Source of the DNA: Methanospirillum lacunae
Lineage (GTDB): Archaea; Halobacteriota; Methanomicrobia; Methanomicrobiales; Methanospirillaceae
Length of the DNA stretch: 64,000 bases
Assembly: GCF_046195335.1 (NCBI RefSeq)
Contig: NZ_CP176093.1
Strand: one strand, 5' to 3'
Shown: in pieces, positions 1-9,135 of the stretch
Layout: every line of letters begins with the position of its first letter
Numbering within the stretch: position 1 is the stretch's first letter
Notes under the pieces: model-generated
The model's input: only the letters and a program-made list of their open reading frames with translations
The model's database searches: none
What the model was told of the DNA's origin: nothing
Position numbers and translations under genes: made by a program

Positions 1-1016
1 GTATGTTTTTGTTTGCTCTCATCTTTATCAATGATCCCAATGATATTACATGCTTGTAATTCACTCATTCCAAGAATTAACCCCATATAACTTGAAAATC
101 CCCATATATATGTGGGTAGTTGGTTTTGCATAAGTTCTTGAATATCCTTGGAATTAGCAGAGTAAGACATTAAAACATTTGTAACTGTATCAGAAAGGGT
201 AAAATCGGGTATTTTCTGCTGTTTTAATCCCTTTTTTATTACAATATAAATACATTCTCCTTTCCCAAACCCACCTTTTATAAATGTAGTTCCCTTGAGG
301 ATCAAATCAAATCCATTATTTTTTGCTAAATTCGTGAGGTGATGATAATCAAAATGGTTGATATGTTCATGAGAGAAATCAAATAATGGATAATTATTAA
401 AGGATGGATAATTTTTAGCATTTGGGACTTCAAGATAAACGATGCCTTCTTCCCCTAAATTTTGACTAATATATTGCAATGCTAAATTTAAGTCAAAAAT
501 ATGTTCCAATACATTTGAGGCTATAATAACATCAAATTTTGTGGAAAAAAGAGAAATCTGTTGAAAAGAACCTTGAATCGTATTAATTCCATAATTATGG
601 TTCAAGTAATCGACAAATTGAGGAAGCAATTCTAATGCATAGAGATTAGTATATCCTTGGTTTTTTAGATTAATTAATAATCCACCTTTTCCACAACCAA
701 TATCTAGGATTTTGGATGTGCTTGGTTTATACGATTGAATCAGTTGGGTAATTATTTCATATCGTATCAATTCTTCTGGAATGATGGATCCACTTCCAAT
801 GCAATTCCCGGTGAAATTATATTCTTTTTGTGCATAATATCTTTCGTAATCCTCTTCTTTTGAATCGGTATCGTTAAAGAGAAAACCACAACTAACACAA
901 GCTACTAAATTATTATTTCCATGAATTGGGCAATCATCAAACTGAATATAATTTAATGGGATTATCAATTTTACATCATTGCTTTCACAGATTGGACACT
1001 TTCTAAAGGAATTCAT
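1..1016 (-). CDS. SAM-dependent methyltransferase with N-terminal zinc site, C-terminal part cut by window edge
   Basis: The reading frame starts at the ATG complementary to 1014-1016 and stays open to base 1, so about 338 residues are visible and the C-terminus lies outside. Residues 7-10 and 40-43 form two CxxC pairs, a small zinc site. A class I SAM-binding motif (ILDIGCGKGG) lies near residues 103-112. The last visible part reads IIGIIDKDESKQ after a WGFSSY segment, a Rossmann-like tail as in sugar C-methyltransferases (Methyltransf_13/14 type). The gene at 6273-7505 has the same architecture. The family methylates carbon atoms of nucleotide-linked ketosugars, but here the substrate is unknown. 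It lies 124 bp downstream of a radical SAM gene on the same strand. Confidence 0.85.
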   Translation of the reverse strand, partial: MNSFRKCPICESNDVKLIIPLNYIQFDDCPIHGNNNLVACVSCGFLFNDTDSKEEDYERYYAQKEYNFTGNCIGSGSIIPEELIRYEIITQLIQSYKPSTSKILDIGCGKGGLLINLKNQGYTNLYALELLPQFVDYLNHNYGINTIQGSFQQISLFSTKFDVIIASNVLEHIFDLNLALQYISQNLGEEGIVYLEVPNAKNYPSFNNYPLFDFSHEHINHFDYHHLTNLAKNNGFDLILKGTTFIKGGFGKGECIYIVIKKGLKQQKIPDFTLSDTVTNVLMSYSANSKDIQELMQNQLPTYIWGFSSYMGLILGMSELQACNIIGIIDKDESKQKH

Positions 1017-1140
1017 ATTAATATCACATACCAAATTCATTCACTATTTATTTTGGGACTTGTACCTGCTATTAATATATTTCCATCGGAAGGTAGTTTC
1101 TTCTCTAATGAAGAATTTGGAGGTAATTAATAGAATTTTG

Positions 1141-2397
1141 TTACTCATTGTGATCTATTAAAGGTTCATCAAAAACGGTTTGATAATATCTGTGATATCC
1201 TCTCTCCATACATTTTTTACATTTTATACTTTTTCTCCGAATAGATTCTATCTCTGATGCTGAAATCTTCATAAAATTTTCAGCAACAATTCCTTCTGAA
1301 TAACAATTACAAAAAGCTACACTTAAATCAGAGGATATTCTCATTATTGAATAATATTCACATGGAAATGATTTGGATTCTAGTGCCAGTTCATGCGTTT
1401 TTTCGACACTATTCACTATCATCTGTTGTGCTGTTTTTATTTCATTGGGAACTTCTTTTCCTCGTAATATGTTATCTACCATCTCCAATGATAATATATT
1501 TGCATGAATTGGTCTGCATACAAAATTTAATTTCTCACACAAAATTCGAAACTTATAATAGTCCTGTATTCTATTCTTGTATAATAAGAAAAAAATTTCA
1601 ATTGTTGTAGATAATTGATGTTTATCTTTAAGTTCTTTAAGTTTTAACAAATTTGAGTATAATGTTGTCCATTTTCCCCCTTGGTGTGTAATCTCATAAT
1701 TATCTCCCCACCCTGAAACTGAGATCCGAATCCATGTAGGCTCCGCAAGAATAGTTTTTGTAATATCCCCTGATATTGCTAAATTTGTAGAAATACCACA
1801 TCCAATATTATTTTCATTACAAATGCGGATAAATTTATCAATATCTGGGTTTAAGAGTGGTTCACCTAAACCAAATAAATCGATTGTTCCAACAAAGGGA
1901 TCCTCTGCTAATATCTTTTTTAACAGTTGTCCAAATGTTTTTACAGACATATTACATGGTTTACGCAAACTCTTTGTAATCCCAAACGAGCAAGAAATAC
2001 AGGATAAATTACAATAATTTGTTGGTTGAATTAGGTACTCAAATTTTTGAATAGTAGAAAGATTATAAAAGTCTTCCCCCTCAATTAAACCTGCATTTTT
2101 GCAAATTTGGGTTATTTCAGGACCGAAAGAACGGGTAGTGATTATTATAAACGATTTATGCTTTTCATATTGAGAATTAAAAAAGACATCTGGTGTATAG
2201 CACCGTTCATGATAAATATCCTCATTAACCAAAGGTGAACTATCGATATACCCTACAAATTTTAAATTATTTCTTACTAATACCTTTTTAATTCCCAATC
2301 CTGCATTTCGTGCTCCCCAAAGATAGATGTTTTTATCTTTAAGCTGTTGAAAGGCTTCTGAAAATTTTATAGTATCATGATTTTGATTATTTATCAT
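1141..2397 (-). CDS. Radical SAM/SPASM-like enzyme with N-terminal Rossmann-like domain
   Basis: This is a 418-residue protein. Residues about 22-55 (LWGARNAG then GYIDSSP) resemble the nucleotide-binding tail of sugar C-methyltransferases rather than a usual radical SAM start. The radical SAM cluster motif is C129-x3-C133-x2-C136 (CNLSCISC). Near the C-terminus, CNC and later CKKCMERG give a cysteine-rich SPASM-like region that would bind a second iron-sulfur cluster. The family performs radical chemistry (dehydrogenation, epimerisation, rearrangement). The fusion and the glycan context suggest a sugar substrate, which is inference. It lies 13 bp downstream of a B12-type radical SAM gene and is probably co-transcribed with it. 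Confidence 0.8.
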   Translation of the reverse strand: MINNQNHDTIKFSEAFQQLKDKNIYLWGARNAGLGIKKVLVRNNLKFVGYIDSSPLVNEDIYHERCYTPDVFFNSQYEKHKSFIIITTRSFGPEITQICKNAGLIEGEDFYNLSTIQKFEYLIQPTNYCNLSCISCSFGITKSLRKPCNMSVKTFGQLLKKILAEDPFVGTIDLFGLGEPLLNPDIDKFIRICNENNIGCGISTNLAISGDITKTILAEPTWIRISVSGWGDNYEITHQGGKWTTLYSNLLKLKELKDKHQLSTTIEIFFLLYKNRIQDYYKFRILCEKLNFVCRPIHANILSLEMVDNILRGKEVPNEIKTAQQMIVNSVEKTHELALESKSFPCEYYSIMRISSDLSVAFCNCYSEGIVAENFMKISASEIESIRRKSIKCKKCMERGYHRYYQTVFDEPLIDHNE

Positions 2398-2410
2398 TAA
2401 AATCCCGGCT

Positions 2411-3832
2411 TTAATTTATGATATTATTAATTCGTTTCGCTCGTTCGCTATAATATTTCATACTGTTAAATTTTTCCCGATACTTAATAAGGTCCTCTAT
2501 ACTCATAGCATAAGGTTTGATATAAAATTCATTGTGATTATCCGCATTAAATTGAATATCCCCTTTCCAAAAGTCATTTGAGGAATATGTAGAAATTAGG
2601 CATCCCCCGGTTTCAGCACGAAAATATAGGTCTGTTTCAGGAAATGGAATTAAATTTGCTACATAGTTCATATCCAGTTTGAGTTCTTTCATTAATTGAA
2701 TTGTGTCCTCTAATGTAGATGTGGTTTCTTCCGGAAATCCCATAATAAATAAACCAAATGTGAATATATCATACTTTTTACATAGTTTTGAGGCCTCCTG
2801 AATATTCTTGCGTGACACTTTTTTTCCAATAACATGTTCACGAATGTAATCATTTCCATGCTCTATAGGTAGTTTTACCATTACACAACCTGCTTTAGAT
2901 AAAGCTTCAACGACTTCTTCTTGTATATTTCCAAGATATATCCCGTTGGTAAGAGAAAACTGAATATCCAGGCCTCTATTTAAAATTTCCTGACAAATAT
3001 TAAGGACATGATTCCTATTCACAGTTAAATTATCATCAATAAATTCAAAATATCGTTGTCGGTAACGATTATACAATAATTCTATCTCATCAACAACTAA
3101 TTTAGGGCTTCGTAATCGTAATTTACCTCCCATAAATTTTTTTACCGAACAAAAAGAGCATGAAAAGGGACAGCCTCTAGAAGATAAAATGGGAACGACA
3201 AGGTTAATGTTTTGATTTTTCGGATTCCAATATGATGAATGATCGGAATAATAATTCTCCAACTGAATTAAATTCCATAATGGAATTCCATAATCATCAA
3301 GATTTAACGAGAAAAAATTCCGAGAATTTATTATTATTTTGGATCTTTCTCTTAAAGCCAAGGCATCAATCTTCTTAATATTATCAATATCATTTACCTG
3401 CAGAGATGATGCTAATTCAGCCATTGTTTCCTCACCTTCTCCAAGACAGATATAAGATATTTCAGGGCAATTATTCAAGATATCGTAGGCAAAATATGTT
3501 GGGTGTAACCCTCCGGTAGAGATCGGGATTTCTGGGTATGTGTTATACAGGATTTTTGCAGTCTCCCGAACCCATAAAAATTTCATGGAATCAAAACAAT
3601 TCAACCCTATGAGTCCCGGCCTTTTGAGATGAATCTCTTTTTCAATTACATCAGCAAAAAACTCCGGTGGTGAAATATTATCGGGGATATGCAGTATTGA
3701 AAAATCAATGATGATTGGGTTATGCCCTTTTTTTTGTAAATATGATGCAATATATAATATCCCCACTGGAATGGTTTCTTTATTATTTCGAACCTCCTGG
3801 GTCCTGGGAAAAGAAACAAGAATTACATTCAT
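2411..3832 (-). CDS. B12-binding-type radical SAM protein
   Basis: The protein has 473 residues. The N-terminal part (about 1-150) has the fold pattern of a cobalamin-binding domain, with the typical GLHPTYFA and CLGEGEET segments. I do not see the DxHxxG motif, so base-off cobalamin binding is not assured. The radical SAM motif is C221-x3-C225-x2-C228 (RGCPFSCSFC). Enzymes of this class methylate unactivated carbons or rearrange carbon skeletons. The start overlaps the end of the GT4 gene by 4 bp, and the next gene is a SPASM-type radical SAM enzyme. The same pairing occurs at 41371-43655, suggesting the two proteins work together. The substrate is unknown. Confidence 0.82.
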   Translation of the reverse strand: MNVILVSFPRTQEVRNNKETIPVGILYIASYLQKKGHNPIIIDFSILHIPDNISPPEFFADVIEKEIHLKRPGLIGLNCFDSMKFLWVRETAKILYNTYPEIPISTGGLHPTYFAYDILNNCPEISYICLGEGEETMAELASSLQVNDIDNIKKIDALALRERSKIIINSRNFFSLNLDDYGIPLWNLIQLENYYSDHSSYWNPKNQNINLVVPILSSRGCPFSCSFCSVKKFMGGKLRLRSPKLVVDEIELLYNRYRQRYFEFIDDNLTVNRNHVLNICQEILNRGLDIQFSLTNGIYLGNIQEEVVEALSKAGCVMVKLPIEHGNDYIREHVIGKKVSRKNIQEASKLCKKYDIFTFGLFIMGFPEETTSTLEDTIQLMKELKLDMNYVANLIPFPETDLYFRAETGGCLISTYSSNDFWKGDIQFNADNHNEFYIKPYAMSIEDLIKYREKFNSMKYYSERAKRINNIIN

Positions 3833-5187
3833 AAATTATTTTTTCCCTTACAAATTGAATTAGTTAAATCACACAAAGTTTTCAGTTGCATATCATCAGG
3901 AAAAAAGGAGAAATAATGAAAAACACTCCCCTTTGATGGACTACAAAAAATCGGAGACATAGACTCTGTAATACCTAAAGTATGAATATCTCTATTATTT
4001 GGAAGTGATAATAAATTAGAATAGAGATGGGATATTTTTGTTTCACCTAATGATAATAAAAATAATTTACATCCCATATTAGGGTGGTTTATAGGATTAT
4101 TATTTGAATCTTTAAGAACATGGTTTTTTTGAGGTATTTTTAATAATTCGCGATATATCTTATGCCAGCGATTCCGAGTTTTTTTAATACTCATCTTATG
4201 AATAACTTGATCTATGGCATATTCTGCCATTTTTTGCCTGATATTTGGATTATAGTAAAGGAATTCAATAGCCTTTTGATATTCCTCAATGGTGGATGCA
4301 ACAATACCTGATTTATATTGTTCAACAATAAATCGTTCAGGGCCATTATCAAGAACCACAGGGACAACTCCACATGCCATTGCTTCTATAAGAACTTGCT
4401 CACCCGTTCCATAATTTTCTTTGCACAAGGGGTAACCAAATACATCAAGTTTTGACAAAATTGGTTTAATATTTTTTAGGGGTCCTGTAAAATCAAATAT
4501 ATTCAGGTACCCTTTATCATCTGCTTCTTTTTGCAGATGATTATGGTCATCTCCCCCGCAAACAATAAATTTTTTATCTGGAATTTGAATAGAATAACAT
4601 ATTTCTAAAAAATCGCGATGCATTTTTGAATAAGAAACAGTTCCAATATATCCGATATTAAAAAATGAATGATCTAAATGATGAACTCCTTCAACATGTT
4701 CATATCCTGCGGTTTCAAAAACAAGTTTTAAGTTTTTTTCTCTCCACTCTACAGTTTGTCTTTTGATGGCATCTGAGGATAAACTATATTCTGTAGATAT
4801 TACAAAAAAGTCTGGATAAAGTAAAACCTGATCTGTGAAAATGTTTGGTGGATGATGACCATTTACATGAGACCATATCACAGCTCTAAATTGGGGAAAA
4901 GAATCGATAGATAAAAATCGATATAGTAATGGATGATTCCAGAAATGAATATGCACAATATCAGTTTCTTTTATTTTGCTTTCTAACAACTGATAATCGG
5001 TAATCCCATTCTCAAATAATTCGATTCCAAATTTTTTAGACCATTCTTTTGTATCGTTGTTTGCATAATCAAGGCAGATTAATTGATGAAAAAAATCTTC
5101 TTGTTCATGAGATGATCCAATAAAATTACGTAGAACACGCCCAACACCTCCTCCCATGTGAGGAACAATATGTAATATTTTGTACAT
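3829..5187 (-). CDS. GT4-type glycosyltransferase
   Basis: This 452-residue GT-B fold protein begins with the glycine-rich segment HMGGGVGRV typical of GT4 enzymes. The donor-site motif is EQVLIEAMACGVVPVV, with the paired glutamates of the family, at about residues 267-282. It should transfer a sugar from a nucleotide donor to a growing glycan at the cytoplasmic membrane face. About 100 residues after the GT domain match nothing I recognise. It overlaps the downstream B12 radical SAM gene by 4 bp, which puts both in one operon. Donor and acceptor cannot be read from the sequence. Confidence 0.85.
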   Translation of the reverse strand: MYKILHIVPHMGGGVGRVLRNFIGSSHEQEDFFHQLICLDYANNDTKEWSKKFGIELFENGITDYQLLESKIKETDIVHIHFWNHPLLYRFLSIDSFPQFRAVIWSHVNGHHPPNIFTDQVLLYPDFFVISTEYSLSSDAIKRQTVEWREKNLKLVFETAGYEHVEGVHHLDHSFFNIGYIGTVSYSKMHRDFLEICYSIQIPDKKFIVCGGDDHNHLQKEADDKGYLNIFDFTGPLKNIKPILSKLDVFGYPLCKENYGTGEQVLIEAMACGVVPVVLDNGPERFIVEQYKSGIVASTIEEYQKAIEFLYYNPNIRQKMAEYAIDQVIHKMSIKKTRNRWHKIYRELLKIPQKNHVLKDSNNNPINHPNMGCKLFLLSLGETKISHLYSNLLSLPNNRDIHTLGITESMSPIFCSPSKGSVFHYFSFFPDDMQLKTLCDLTNSICKGKNNL

Positions 5188-5308
5188 TTTAGTTATCCTT
5201 TATTACCGTGGCCCATTTGATGAATTGTTGGAGAAACAAGATTTGGGTAATATTAATCTACAAAATGGTCTTGAATTTAGAAATATTATTTGATTATTAT
5301 CAATCCAA

Positions 5309-6196
5309 TCATTTTTTTTCCCTCAAGAAATTCTCATCATTTTTCAATAGAAGATTATGTATTTTTTTCCCCTCCCCCCAAAAAGCCATTGGTTCATATT
5401 CTTGGTAAGGAAAATAACCTAGATTTAGGTTTAATCCAGATCCATGTGAGAGAATATATTCCTCCACTAATCGTCGAATGGAAATTGGATTCCCACTACA
5501 ACAATTTATCACTCCATTACATTCTGGATGTTCTGCAACCAATGCAATTCGGTGGGCTACTTCCTCCACGGGAAGATAATCGCGTAGTTGCTCACCACCT
5601 GACATATTAAATATGTCATCTTTATGATCTAATGCTGAATTAAGCTGAGCAAAAAGGCTATTTGGATTTTGGCCAGTTCCGTAAGTGTAAAAGAGACGGA
5701 CCCATTGAAGTGTGAAGGAAATATTTTGTTGATATATTTGTAAAAATTTACGTAGTGTGTCTTTCGCTATCCCATACGAAGTAATAGGTTCAGTATGGGT
5801 TTCTTCAGATAACTTTCCATATTGCATACCATATTCCAAACATGTTCCAGCAACTAAGACCTGTTTTACTCCAGATTTTACCATCTTTATAATAAAATGG
5901 TAACTCGCAGGAAGATTTTCCTCATAATGGAACATTGCATGATAATTCGGAAGACCAGCCCAGGCCAAATGAATCAAGATTTCTGGTTCTCCGAACAACT
6001 CTCTTATATTTAAGTTTGGATCTTGCATATCAGCAATAACAAATTTAACCTTCCCCCACCAAGAAAGTAGTTCTGCCTTTTTCTGATGACGCGAAAAAGC
6101 GATGACGTTATGCCCTTTATTATGGAGTTCATTAACGACATGATGGCCAATAAACCCTGTGGCTCCAGTAACCAATATAGTTTTCTTTTTACTCAT
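5309..6196 (-). CDS. NAD-dependent epimerase/dehydratase-family sugar reductase (extended SDR)
   Basis: The 295-residue protein has the cofactor motif TGATGFIG at residues 10-17 and the catalytic pair Y141-x3-K145 (YGIAK). It is the fifth gene after the CDP-glucose cytidylyltransferase, 4,6-dehydratase, 3,5-epimerase-like and C-methyltransferase genes. The natural role in such sets is NAD(P)H reduction of the C4 keto group, giving the final CDP-deoxysugar. That role is inferred from order, since the SDR fold alone does not separate reductase from epimerase. It lies 76 bp after the methyltransferase gene. The next gene downstream is 121 bp away, so the sugar operon may end here. Confidence 0.82.
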   Translation of the reverse strand: MSKKKTILVTGATGFIGHHVVNELHNKGHNVIAFSRHQKKAELLSWWGKVKFVIADMQDPNLNIRELFGEPEILIHLAWAGLPNYHAMFHYEENLPASYHFIIKMVKSGVKQVLVAGTCLEYGMQYGKLSEETHTEPITSYGIAKDTLRKFLQIYQQNISFTLQWVRLFYTYGTGQNPNSLFAQLNSALDHKDDIFNMSGGEQLRDYLPVEEVAHRIALVAEHPECNGVINCCSGNPISIRRLVEEYILSHGSGLNLNLGYFPYQEYEPMAFWGEGKKIHNLLLKNDENFLREKK

Positions 6197-6272
6197 TATT
6201 TGAGCCCATTTTTATCCACAATGATTTCCAATTAACGTCCGATTAATTACTCCAATAATTGTCGTCGCTCTC

Positions 6273-7505
6273 TCATCTTAATATTGTGATAGAGGGGATT
6301 GGGGCGACTAAAATTCCACCCCATTCTGATATATATTTCAAGTTAGAAGAAATTTCGCTGGAGATATTCCAGGGAAATACTATCACAACATCCGGTTTAT
6401 CCTCTTTAATCCTATTAGGATGATATATTGGAATATGTGATCCAGGAAGAAAAAAACCCTGTTTATGTGGCGAAGCATCAACTACATATCTGATAAGATT
6501 GGTTCCTTTAATACCGCAGGCATTAAGTAATGTATTTCCTTTCGCAGCAGCTCCATATCCTATTACTAATTTCCCGTCTTGTTTTTTTTCAAGCAGAAAA
6601 CTCATAAACTTTTCCGTAATTTCTTCGACTTTCTTTTGAAAATCAATATATCGTTCAGAAGTATTTAAACCATACTTTTTTTCTTCAGCAATACAATCAG
6701 TAACAGTTTTATTGCATGGATATCTTTTTGATTCTGCATGACATGCATAAATTCTCAATGATCCACCATGAGTGGGTAATCTTTCAATATCATAGATTCG
6801 AAGACGATGTCGGGAGAAGAGTTCTAGTACTGTCATCAATGAAAGATAAGAATAATGTTCATGGTAGATAGTATCAAATTGGACTTTCCTCAATAACTCC
6901 AAAATGTGTGGAAATTCCATTGTGATGGTTCCTTCTGGTGATAAAATCAATTTAAGACTCTCAACAAACCCGTTGATGTCAGGTACGTGAGCAAGAACGT
7001 TATTACCGATAACCAAATCTTGAGTACCATTTTTATCAATAATTTCTTGAGCAACCCGAATCGAAAAAAAATCCCGAATCGTTTCAATACCTCGCTCCTC
7101 TGCAGATTCAGCCGGCCCTGTCGCTGGATCTACTCCGATACAGGGAATACCATTCTCCACAAAAAATTGAAGCAGATACCCATCATTAGATGCTATCTCA
7201 AGTACCTTTGACTTTTGATGAAGCCCCAAACGAGGAATGATCATAGAGACGTATTCATATGCGTGATTTACCCAGGATATTGAATATGAGCTGAAATAAC
7301 GGTAATCCCTTGAGAATATATCTATTGCTTGCTTATATTGATCAATCTGCATCAACCAACATGACTCACAAACCAGAACTCTTAACGGATAGTAGATCTC
7401 AGGTAAGTTGAGCTCTTTTGAGGATAAGTAACCATTCGAAGGAGGAGCATGATTGAGATCGCAGACAATACGCGAAATTGGGGAACCACACAACCTGCAA
7501 TTCAT
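6273..7505 (-). CDS. Sugar C-methyltransferase acting on a CDP-keto-deoxysugar
   Basis: The protein has 410 residues, the usual size for TylC3-like sugar C-methyltransferases. The N-terminal zinc domain has C3-x2-C6 and C46-x2-C49. The SAM-binding segment is VLEIASNDGY at 101-110, the characteristic SNDGY form of this group. The C-terminal third contains VIGYGAAAKGNTLLN, the Rossmann-like tail. The enzyme places a methyl branch, typically at C3, of a 4-keto-6-deoxy sugar. Its start overlaps the 3,5-epimerase gene by 4 bp, so the CDP-4-keto-6-deoxyhexose made just upstream is the likely substrate. The exact carbon is inference. Confidence 0.86.
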   Translation of the reverse strand: MNCRLCGSPISRIVCDLNHAPPSNGYLSSKELNLPEIYYPLRVLVCESCWLMQIDQYKQAIDIFSRDYRYFSSYSISWVNHAYEYVSMIIPRLGLHQKSKVLEIASNDGYLLQFFVENGIPCIGVDPATGPAESAEERGIETIRDFFSIRVAQEIIDKNGTQDLVIGNNVLAHVPDINGFVESLKLILSPEGTITMEFPHILELLRKVQFDTIYHEHYSYLSLMTVLELFSRHRLRIYDIERLPTHGGSLRIYACHAESKRYPCNKTVTDCIAEEKKYGLNTSERYIDFQKKVEEITEKFMSFLLEKKQDGKLVIGYGAAAKGNTLLNACGIKGTNLIRYVVDASPHKQGFFLPGSHIPIYHPNRIKEDKPDVVIVFPWNISSEISSNLKYISEWGGILVAPIPSITILR

Positions 7506-8053
7506 AAAATTACCCCCAAAAAGTCGCTGTTAATATACTGGTGATTTAGATCCCGCTCTGAAATTTCTCCAATTTGAATCGGCCACTTAATTGCAATTTT
7601 TGGATCCATAACTGAAAGGCCGTCCTCACATTCTGGTGAATAATAATTGGTATGAAAATATAGGAGCTCTGAATTGCTTGATAAAACTTGGAACCCATGA
7701 GCACACCCCTCAGGAATGACAATCATTTTGTGTTCCTCTTCTGATAGAATAACCCCAAACCACTTCAAAAATGTTGGCGAGTTCGTCCTGATATCGACCA
7801 CTACGTCAAATACCTTTCCCCTGATGCACTGAATTAGCTTCATCTCAGCTTTTGGAGGATACTGAAAATGCAGACCGCGTATAGTACCAGATGTTCGGGT
7901 ATAAGAGTGGTTAATCTGAGCAATATGACGGTTACCCATAATCTTTACAAGTTCTTCTGCACAATAAAGACGTGAAAACCATCCCCGTTCATCTGATATG
8001 CGTTGTAATTCTACAATAAAAACGCCGGAAATTGATGTCTCTATAAAGATCAT
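7502..8053 (-). CDS. dTDP-4-dehydrorhamnose 3,5-epimerase-family protein (RfbC-like)
   Basis: This 183-residue cupin protein carries the family signature RGLHFQYPP with the active-site histidine, then GKVFDVVVDIR and the tail LLYFHTNYYSPECEDG. RfbC-type enzymes epimerise C3 and/or C5 of 4-keto-6-deoxy nucleotide sugars. Its neighbours are CDP-specific (glucose-1-phosphate cytidylyltransferase and CDP-glucose 4,6-dehydratase), so the substrate is probably CDP-linked rather than dTDP-linked. It is coupled by 4-bp overlaps to the dehydratase upstream and the C-methyltransferase downstream. In C-methyl sugar pathways this protein often acts after methylation. Confidence 0.88.
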   Translation of the reverse strand: MIFIETSISGVFIVELQRISDERGWFSRLYCAEELVKIMGNRHIAQINHSYTRTSGTIRGLHFQYPPKAEMKLIQCIRGKVFDVVVDIRTNSPTFLKWFGVILSEEEHKMIVIPEGCAHGFQVLSSNSELLYFHTNYYSPECEDGLSVMDPKIAIKWPIQIGEISERDLNHQYINSDFLGVIL

Positions 8054-9135
8054 TTAACCAGATCCATGTATTCAATAATATCCTGAATTGATCTGGAAGA
8101 AACCAGATTACCGTTGTAGAGATAATCGTAATACCAATTCGCTGTCTTCTCAATTGCTTGTTGGTTTTTCCAGAGTGGTGACCATCCTAAAATATCGCGA
8201 CTTTTTTCAACAGAAAGGTTAAGTACAGGTGTTTCATGAAAATCAGATGACTTCACAACAGGTTTTGCACACTTCTCAGGCCAAGCCCCAATAAATCGAT
8301 CTATTAATTCCTGAACTGTCAGACAATCATTGCTATCAGGACCAAAATTGAATGCCGAACAGAATGTCTCCTCCCTTGTTGTTAGAAGTGTACTAGCTAG
8401 GAGCAGATATCCATACAATGGTTCAAGAACATGTTGCCATGGTCTGATAGCTTGTGGATTTCGTAGAATTATCGGTTCTTTTGCAACAATGGAACGAAAC
8501 ATATCCGGGATAATTCGGTCAGATGCAAAATCACCACCTCCAATGACATTTCCTGCACGGACAGTTGCAAGAGCAATTTGGTGTTCATTCAGTTTTTCAG
8601 GAGTAAAATATGAACATCTATAAGATTCGCAGATGATCTCAACTGCTGCCTTACTGGCACTATATGGATCTGACCCCCCTAGTCGGTCACTTTCCTGAAA
8701 GCAGGAAGTTCTCCCTTCAACCGCATAGCACTTATCACTGGTTACAATGATTACTATGACTGGTTGCCCATTTTCTCTAATCGCCTCAAGTAGAGCGATA
8801 GTTCCCATAATATTCACATCATGGGTTTCTCTTGGATTAAGATACCCATAGGTGACTAAAGGCTGAGCGGCAAAATGAAAGATTACATCCGGACGAAATT
8901 CCATAAGAACTTTCTTAAGAATATCCCGATCTCTGATATCTGCCAATAGTTCATCATGTAAGTATTCCTTAATTCCAACTATATTATAATGGGATTCAGC
9001 AGCTGCAGGTAAGGAATATCCATATACATGTGAACCGATGAGGGAAAGCCATAGAGTAAGCCATGATCCTTTAAAACCGGTATGTCCGGTAATAAAAGTT
9101 TTTTTCCCGGTAAATATATCAATAGGAGAGGTCAC
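8050..9135 (-). CDS. rfbG: CDP-glucose 4,6-dehydratase
   Basis: This 361-residue extended SDR begins with GHTGFKGSWLTLWL (about residues 17-30), a segment highly typical of RfbG/DdhB. The catalytic Y158-x3-K162 (YSASK) is present, as is the VTSDKCY segment. It converts CDP-glucose to CDP-4-keto-6-deoxyglucose with tightly bound NAD. The gene overlaps the cytidylyltransferase gene upstream and the epimerase gene downstream by 4 bp each, a tightly coupled operon. The close match to the family start and the flanking rfbF make the assignment secure. Confidence 0.93.
   Translation of the reverse strand: MTSPIDIFTGKKTFITGHTGFKGSWLTLWLSLIGSHVYGYSLPAAAESHYNIVGIKEYLHDELLADIRDRDILKKVLMEFRPDVIFHFAAQPLVTYGYLNPRETHDVNIMGTIALLEAIRENGQPVIVIIVTSDKCYAVEGRTSCFQESDRLGGSDPYSASKAAVEIICESYRCSYFTPEKLNEHQIALATVRAGNVIGGGDFASDRIIPDMFRSIVAKEPIILRNPQAIRPWQHVLEPLYGYLLLASTLLTTREETFCSAFNFGPDSNDCLTVQELIDRFIGAWPEKCAKPVVKSSDFHETPVLNLSVEKSRDILGWSPLWKNQQAIEKTANWYYDYLYNGNLVSSRSIQDIIEYMDLVK

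Noticed and set aside
979..1161. A 60-codon plus-strand frame between the methyltransferase and radical SAM genes
   Set aside because: It overlaps the start and end of the two real genes and is a hydrophobic A+T-rich frame without a ribosome binding site.
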